Shown here one piece after another: positions 58,604-64,000 of a DNA stretch of 64,000 nucleotides. The stretch's first letter is position 1, and the number at the start of each line of letters is the position of its first letter. The DNA is from Phaffia rhodozyma (lineage: Eukaryota > Basidiomycota > Tremellomycetes > Cystofilobasidiales > Mrakiaceae). The notes beneath the pieces are model-generated. The model was not told the origin of the DNA. It searched no databases and saw only the letters and a program-made list of their open reading frames with translations. The position numbers were made by a program, and so were the translations under genes. Location: assembly GCA_014706385.1 (NCBI GenBank), contig JACGZH010000001.1, forward strand, positions 744,001 through 808,000, written 5' to 3'.

Positions 58604-60078
58604 TCAATCCAGACCTAACGGTAATCCGACTCCACCCACCCAGAAGGCTCCTAATGAGCAAACTATTCTACTGATCTTTCCTGGTCCTTTAACCTTCCAA
58701 CTGGCCCAAGCGACCAGACCAAATGCACACCAAGCAGCATCCGAGCCGATCGATCGAAGGGCATGATTTCCTGCTAGGAACGTCCTAAGCGCCACGGATG
58801 GGGAAGTCAGGATAGGGAGGTTGAAAAGCATGGAGGAAACGACAGGAGGAACGAGCAGGAGGAGGGATACTTGGGTCGGAGTGAGGGTGAAGGACGAGGG
58901 GCCGTCGGCTAGACGGGTAGGAAGGAAAGGAACGAAGAGTAGTGCGTGCATAATCAAGAGCTGTTCAAAAGAAACATACCCAAGATAAAGATAAAAGGCG
59001 TGATGAGGTATCTCAGTAGTCAATTCAATAGTTAAGGCTACGTTCGGGAGCGTAATGATGTTCAAAAACTCACAACTGTTAGGAATGAAGGTTCTGAAAT
59101 AATCCATCCAGCGCATATTGTCAAAGTCAAGTCAGTACGGAGTTCACACATACCTTCAAGCAAAAGAAATTATTTGGAAGAAGGCTTCAACTCACGATTC
59201 ACCGTCAAAGGCATCACTCCCACACAGATTGAACTTCCTAACAACGCTCCCCATACCTTGACTGGCACATCCCGGACCCTGCCGTCCCCCACAATAGGGA
59301 AACCTCGTTTAACACAACCTACGAACCAGATGTTGCTTGCTACGCTGATCGCCACAACCTGACCGAGTAGTAGAACGGCGGCTGCCGAGGCATTTCCCCA
59401 TTTTTCATCTTTCAAAGATGTTAATGATGAACTTTCGGGCTGGCCAGCCTTATCCTTTCCCACTTTTGATCCATACAGGTGAGATGAACTGCCACTTGAT
59501 TTGCTCGAAAGGGGAGCTGGGCGTTGGATCGACAGATAAACGAAGAACGTCCACCAGCAACACGTAAATCTAGTGATGTGATCCGATATCCAGAATGGCG
59601 TCCCAGGTTGAAGAACGATGGACCATGCCTCAGTGAACAGAGATGTATTGAGTAGCCAGAATGAGATCGCTCGAAGGGATGGCGAAGGAGAGGCTGGCAA
59701 AGTCTGATAGAAATTGGTGTACGACCATCGCATGTATCCGATCATATCTTATGAGAACACGAAGTAATACAGATTCGTTCAGAACAGGTCAGACTATCAG
59801 ACGATCGAGGCAAAGAAGCAAGAAAAAAAAACCTCACGATACCAAGTATGGAGCTGGCTGCCCAATGTCAGCAACCCAAAGATGGCTGCATACCTCCTAC
59901 ACCTCCTATCTTGAGATTGAGATTTAATAGAGGCATAAGATGCGCCGAGAGTCCGAGGAATGACCAGACTGAACAAGCAAGCGATCAGAACAAAGTATGA
60001 CACGAAAACTGCTACTGGGGCGAGATGTGATGAGGGAATCCCCAAAAAGGAAACGACTTGATCGCCGGATGTATCCAT
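58604..60078 (-). CDS. Multi-pass membrane protein, uncharacterised
   Basis: Likely seven to nine membrane helices: LAPVAVFVSYFVLIACLFSL, AAIFGLLTLGSQL, ITRFTCCWWTFFVYLSI, AAAVLLLGQVVAISVAS, VWGALLGSSICVGVMPLTV, TFIPNSCEFLNIITLPNVAL, FEQLLIMHALLFVPFL, VSLLLLVPPVVSSMLF, and the last GAFWVGGVGLPLGLD-stop. A polar loop holds SSKSSGSSSHLYGSKVGKDK. I do not recognise a family; there is no HxxR/wax-synthase FxxRRWH signature. The start is the first in-frame ATG (MDTSGDQVVSF, 60078). An upstream first exon is possible, because the frame stays open to about 60190 without an ATG. Confidence 0.6.
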
Positions 60079-60498
60079 TGCCTGCCGTATTTGAGGGACG
60101 TTCAAAATGCCACGCGATGGAAAATGTTGCTGTACGTAGTCAAAAATGGTTGGCTCAAATTCTTCGATCCCGTCAGCCGTATGGCTCAATTCTCAAAAAT
60201 TCTATTGATTTCCACCATGTTTGATATTAACTCATAGATTTGATGACGACAAAGAGAGAGAAAGAGAGAGAGGAAGAAGTTTCAAATGCAGCGTATGGGC
60301 CACTGCTGTTACAATCGAGTACCAAGTTTGTTATACAAATATGATGATAGTTATATATAGAAGAGTATAGCGAGCTTCGATTACGAGATAGACAATGCCA
60401 AGAACTTGGTCACCCTATCAAGACAGAATGATGAAAACCATCGAGCAATCAGTTGACGATCTTACACAACTAAAGGAGTACAAGAGAAAGGTCGAGAC
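60079..60498. other. Intergenic region between the membrane protein and SSADH genes
   Basis: 420 bases. GAGAGAAAGAGAGAGAGG near 60250-60275 is a purine tract. No gene is supported. Confidence 0.45.
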
Positions 60499-63303
60499 TT
60501 ACTCGTACTCCGCCATTCCATATTTGCTTCCCTCTCGTCCGAAGCCCGATTCTTTGATCTGTTTGGTAGAACACACACACGAACGAGTCAGAATCTGATG
60601 GTACCCATCTCAAACGAAGTGGGAATGCTTTGACGTACACCACCGAAGGGAATAGCAGCCTGAGAAATCAAACCAGTGTTGATCTTCAAGGGTGAGATTT
60701 AGAGAAGCATGTAATCCACAATTAGCAAGTGCTCAGCGGTTTGTAACAAGTTTGAGAGAATTGAGACATACACCGAGCATTCCGCACTCAATCGCTTCAG
60801 AAACTCTGAAAGCTCTACTGATATCTTTGGTGTAGAAGTCTATATTCGAAGGGAGTCGAGTGCTGTCAGAGTCCTTATCCGATTAATCAGAAAAAAGTAC
60901 AGATACTCACATCCAGCCAAGCCAAACTCGGTATCATTGGCCTTCTCAATCAATTGCTCCTCGCTACTGAATTTCATCAGGCCAGCCACAGGCCCAAAAG
61001 TCTCTTCCTTGGACATCAATGTTCCATCAAGCGGTACGTCAAGCAGCACTGTCGGGGCATAGAAGTGAGGCCCGAGCTCTTTAAGGGGATGTCCACCTAG
61101 AGCGATTCGAGCGCCCTTGGACACAGCATCGTCAATATGGGACTGAACCTTGGCGAGTGCGCGAGAGTGAATGACAGGACCATGGGTGACTGAGGAATCA
61201 AGACCAGATCCGATCTTGAACTTGGAGACTATATGGAAATCCGTAGGAGCAGGGCTTGATAAGCGAGGCAAAAACAGAGGACGAGCACGGAAAACTAGAA
61301 ACGAACCGGCCTCGATGAACAATTTGGAGAACTCGTCATACACGCTCTCATGGATGTAGATTCGGTTGCAGCACACACAGGTCTGACCAGACAATCGGAA
61401 TTTGCACTGGATCAAGCCTTCCACAGCCTTTTGAAGATCTGCATCCTCGAAAACTAAGTGTTGCGCCGTCATGAAAGGTTATTAGCGATTATTTACACAA
61501 ATTTTGGTATTACGCAAGAAAGAGCCAACAGCCAACACACCTGCGAACACAGCGTTTCCTCCGAGCTCAAAGGAGCACCTTTTGGTAACAAGCAAAATGA
61601 TCGAGGTAAATATTCTGACAATCGAGAGATAAAGTAAGACGGAGTACTCACTTCTTAAGAGTAGACGAAGCCTGGCTCATTAAGATCTTTCCAACCGGAC
61701 TCTAGAACGATTGACGAATATACCAATCTCAGTCAGCCTTTTCTTATGGGTCCGAGCTCGTCCTTACACTAAATTGACAATCAGACTTACAGAGCCGGTG
61801 AACGAGACTTTCCTGACCAAAGGGTTCTCGGTCATTGCCTTTCCAACATCCTTGGTGTTCTTGTCTGTCGTGATGATCTAAGTTCGTGAAGTAGCGATGG
61901 AGTGTAGGCTAATTTAGCAACACTCGAGCATATACGCGGTGTGAAAGCACAACAAGAAAAACAGGAACAAACGTTAACAACACCCTTGGGGAATCCGGCC
62001 AGCTCGACCAATCGAGCCATAGCCAGAGCAGAGAGAGGGGTCTCAGGAGGAGCTTTCACAACCACAGGGCATCCGGCTGCTAACGCAGGAGCAATCTTCC
62101 TGGTCTGTTAATTCATCGAGAATAAAGTTCAGTTCCGGCCATGTACTTGACACACAATATAATGTAAACAGACATGAAGCTCACAATCATGGCATTGGGC
62201 TATCGTTAAAGAAAAATACAGACGAACACACGAGAATAAAAGAGAGGCAGAATCAGCGATAAGATCACAAGCATTTCTGTGTAGATATCCCGCAGGCGAA
62301 GATAACAAGACCTTACAAAGTTCCAGCAAGCAAGGATCGAGCACACTCCGACCGGCTGTTTAATGACAATGTTTCGAAGTCCAGGAGTGGCGGAAGGGAT
62401 GGTATCTCCGTAGCTTCGGACGGCTTCGGCAGAAAACCTGTTTTCATGGAGATATTTGATACATAAGCCTATAGGATTCATTCCAAGTTCAAGGGTCAAA
62501 CATAAGCTGGAAAAGAAACCAACCAGTCCACAAAGGAGGCTCCGTAGGCAATTTCTCCTCTAGCATCGGCGAGAGGCTTTCCGTTTTCCTGTAGAGATAG
62601 GTTGATAAGGGATTGAAAGAGGCATATATTGGGTCATAAGTTTATCGGACCATCTCGCTGAACTACCGGATGAAATACATTCGAACGAACGATAGTGATG
62701 ATCTTTGCCAAATCCTCCTGATGCAAGATCATCAGATCATTTAGTTTCCTCAGCAAGTCGGAGCGATGCTAGAGAGACCCATGTACACCACGAGGAGTCA
62801 ATCGACGTTCGATATTTATATGCAAACTTGAGTTTGGAACTGATTGTACTACACACCTTAGCAGTGGTCTGGGCCCACTCTTTGCGCACGCTGTCTGCCA
62901 CTTTGATGACTTCGTTGACTTCCTCGGCATTCAGATCCGGGGCATAGGCAATCTAGACATACCGGATTAATCCAAAGAAATCTTTATCAGTATCTGCTCT
63001 GAGATCTCACGCGAAGGAAACTGAACGAACAACATCATTGCTAGCTGGATCTCGAATTTCGAAGTTGACACCTTCATCTTCTCTGGATGGAGTGACCCAG
63101 CTTCCATCAACAAAGTTGGTGTATCGGAGTAAATCCGGTTGGGCGAGCTTGAGCTTGGAGGCAAGAGTATCCTGAGAAAACGACCCAGGCAAGCTAGATA
63201 GAGAGGTAGATGGCTTGAGCAGGGAGAGATATCGGGGAGCAGAGGAAGTCATGGCTCGAACAAAGGAAGATGAAGTCTTGATTGATGATCTAGAAAGGAG
63301 CAT
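60499..63303 (-). CDS. UGA2: Succinate-semialdehyde dehydrogenase (SSADH, Uga2-like), mitochondrial-type N terminus
   Basis: Oxidises succinate semialdehyde to succinate in the GABA shunt. Presequence [20 protein letters not shown] (start 63303), an Arg/Ser-rich mitochondrial-type leader. Domains: [73 protein letters not shown] (Asn), [44 protein letters not shown] and [17 protein letters not shown] (Glu). [16 protein letters not shown] (catalytic Cys, double Cys typical of SSADH), [15 protein letters not shown] and [20 protein letters not shown] follow, ending MAEYE-stop. About 16 exons. The C terminus stops a few residues earlier than the usual KY..L tail. The alternative, a generic ALDH, is less likely. 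Confidence 0.92.
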
Positions 63304-63665
63304 GCCTGTTTGAGGTACACGGAAGAAGAGTAGGAAAGTAGAGAGAAAAGATGAAGGGATGTGCGATGAGGTTCCGCTTTTGAGCGTCGAACGTATCGCT
63401 TAATCAGAATTTCGAGTGCGATCAAATAGCGCTCAACACCCAAGAAGGCAGAGGGACCGGCGGATCAGGCGGATAGGTTTCGACGATGTCATCGGCTAAA
63501 TTCGAATCGGCTAAGTTGGGTCACGTGGATAAGAGGTTGCTGTGCTCGAGATAGGTAATATCTGATTTTCCCGTAAATCATTTACCTTCGGCCAGCTCCT
63601 CTACGTCCCCGGACCTCCCTCTGATGTTCTCTCCTCTTTCTTACCGGTAAAAACCATCTGCTATC
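63304..63665. promoter_or_regulatory. Divergent promoter SSADH / mitochondrial gene with CACGTG
   Basis: CACGTG at 63522-63527 (GGGTCACGTGGAT), about 140 bases before the ATG at 63666. Confidence 0.45.
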
Positions 63666-64000
63666 ATGAATCTCTCATCGCGTCCAGTATACTCGCTCCT
63701 TCGTTCGTCTGCTCAATCTGGCCGAGCATTCAGTACCTCAGCTGCTGCTCGGTCCCAACCTTCGGTTCCTTTGGCTACCCCGGTCCCGTCACCTCCGACC
63801 GTCGGATCTATCCAAGTTTGTCATGTCCCTCTCCTCTTAAATATCAGAAGCAATTATGATTGAACATCGTGCATTTCAAACCTACAGCTTAAAAAACCGA
63901 TAGGCGCTTTCAGAGGAGCTGCATTTGGATTTCTACTTGCCACCTCTATTGCATCCGGCTTCGCGTCTTGGAAGATTTTTGAAGAATACAAGCAAGTCAC
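63666..64000 (+). CDS. Small mitochondrial membrane protein, partial (3' end outside window)
   Basis: Exon 1 reads MNLSSRPVYSLLRSSAQSGR, then AFSTSAAARSQPSV, a textbook mitochondrial presequence with an FS|TS cleavage-like site. A Pro/Val-rich stretch (VPLATPVPSPPTVGSIQ) follows. An intron then leads to LKKPIGAFRGAAFGFLLATS, IASGFASWKIFEEYKQVT, a single helix with Gly/Ala small residues. It resembles small fungal inner-membrane proteins of unknown role. The rest is beyond the window. Confidence 0.7.

Noticed and set aside
58604..60078. Wax synthase or MBOAT identity for the membrane protein
   Set aside because: No RRWH or conserved His motif; left as unknown.

Overview
The window is nuclear DNA from an intron-rich fungus, most likely a basidiomycete yeast of the Tremellomycetes (possibly Cystofilobasidiales; this is inference from gene content and style). 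Almost every gene is broken by several short GT-AG introns of about 50-110 bases with pyrimidine-rich 3' ends. Genes lie on both strands at roughly one per 2.5 kb. The protein families are fungal: Zn2Cys6/PAS regulator, DHA1 transporter, site-2 protease of the SREBP pathway, bifunctional-type Tps2 and others. I see no bacterial-type operons, CRISPR, rRNA or tRNA genes. Gene limits below run from start codon to stop codon and include introns. Exon coordinates are given only where I could phase the joins by eye.

Layout. 0-12 kb: the 3' part of a malic enzyme, a PRXL2-type thioredoxin-fold protein, an ERT1/AcuK-like regulator of non-fermentative carbon metabolism (with two micro-exons), a FIST-like protein and an MFS transporter. 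12.4-13.7 kb: two adjacent, related solo LTRs in the same orientation; one contains a 0.39-kb GACAAG hexamer expansion. 13.8-31.5 kb: site-2 protease, dipeptidyl peptidase III, alpha/beta hydrolase, tubulin-tyrosine-ligase-like protein, a neugrin/Rrg9 mitochondrial protein, an unknown gene and a Mio/Sea4 subunit of the SEA/GATOR2 complex. 32-45 kb: an unknown small gene, trehalose-6-phosphate phosphatase (Tps2), an unknown gene with a mitochondrial-type N terminus and a PPP1R37-like LRR protein. 46-54 kb: a PAS-kinase-like protein kinase, a beta-hydroxyacid dehydrogenase and a TXNDC9/Plp1 phosducin-like protein. 54-64 kb: two aldehyde dehydrogenases (one is SSADH) on either side of a DUF1264 oil-body-associated-type gene and a multi-pass membrane protein, then the start of a small mitochondrial membrane protein.

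Several genes deal with carbon supply, nutrient sensing and stress (malic enzyme, ERT1-like factor, Tps2, Mio, PAS-like kinase, SSADH). They are not arranged as a cluster, and I read the co-location as chance. Divergent promoters repeatedly carry the palindrome CACGTG. I did not find a convincing new multi-gene system. The most interesting observations are the tandem solo LTRs with their satellite expansion beside the site-2 protease promoter, and the consecutive 13- and 10-nt exons in the PAS domain gene.
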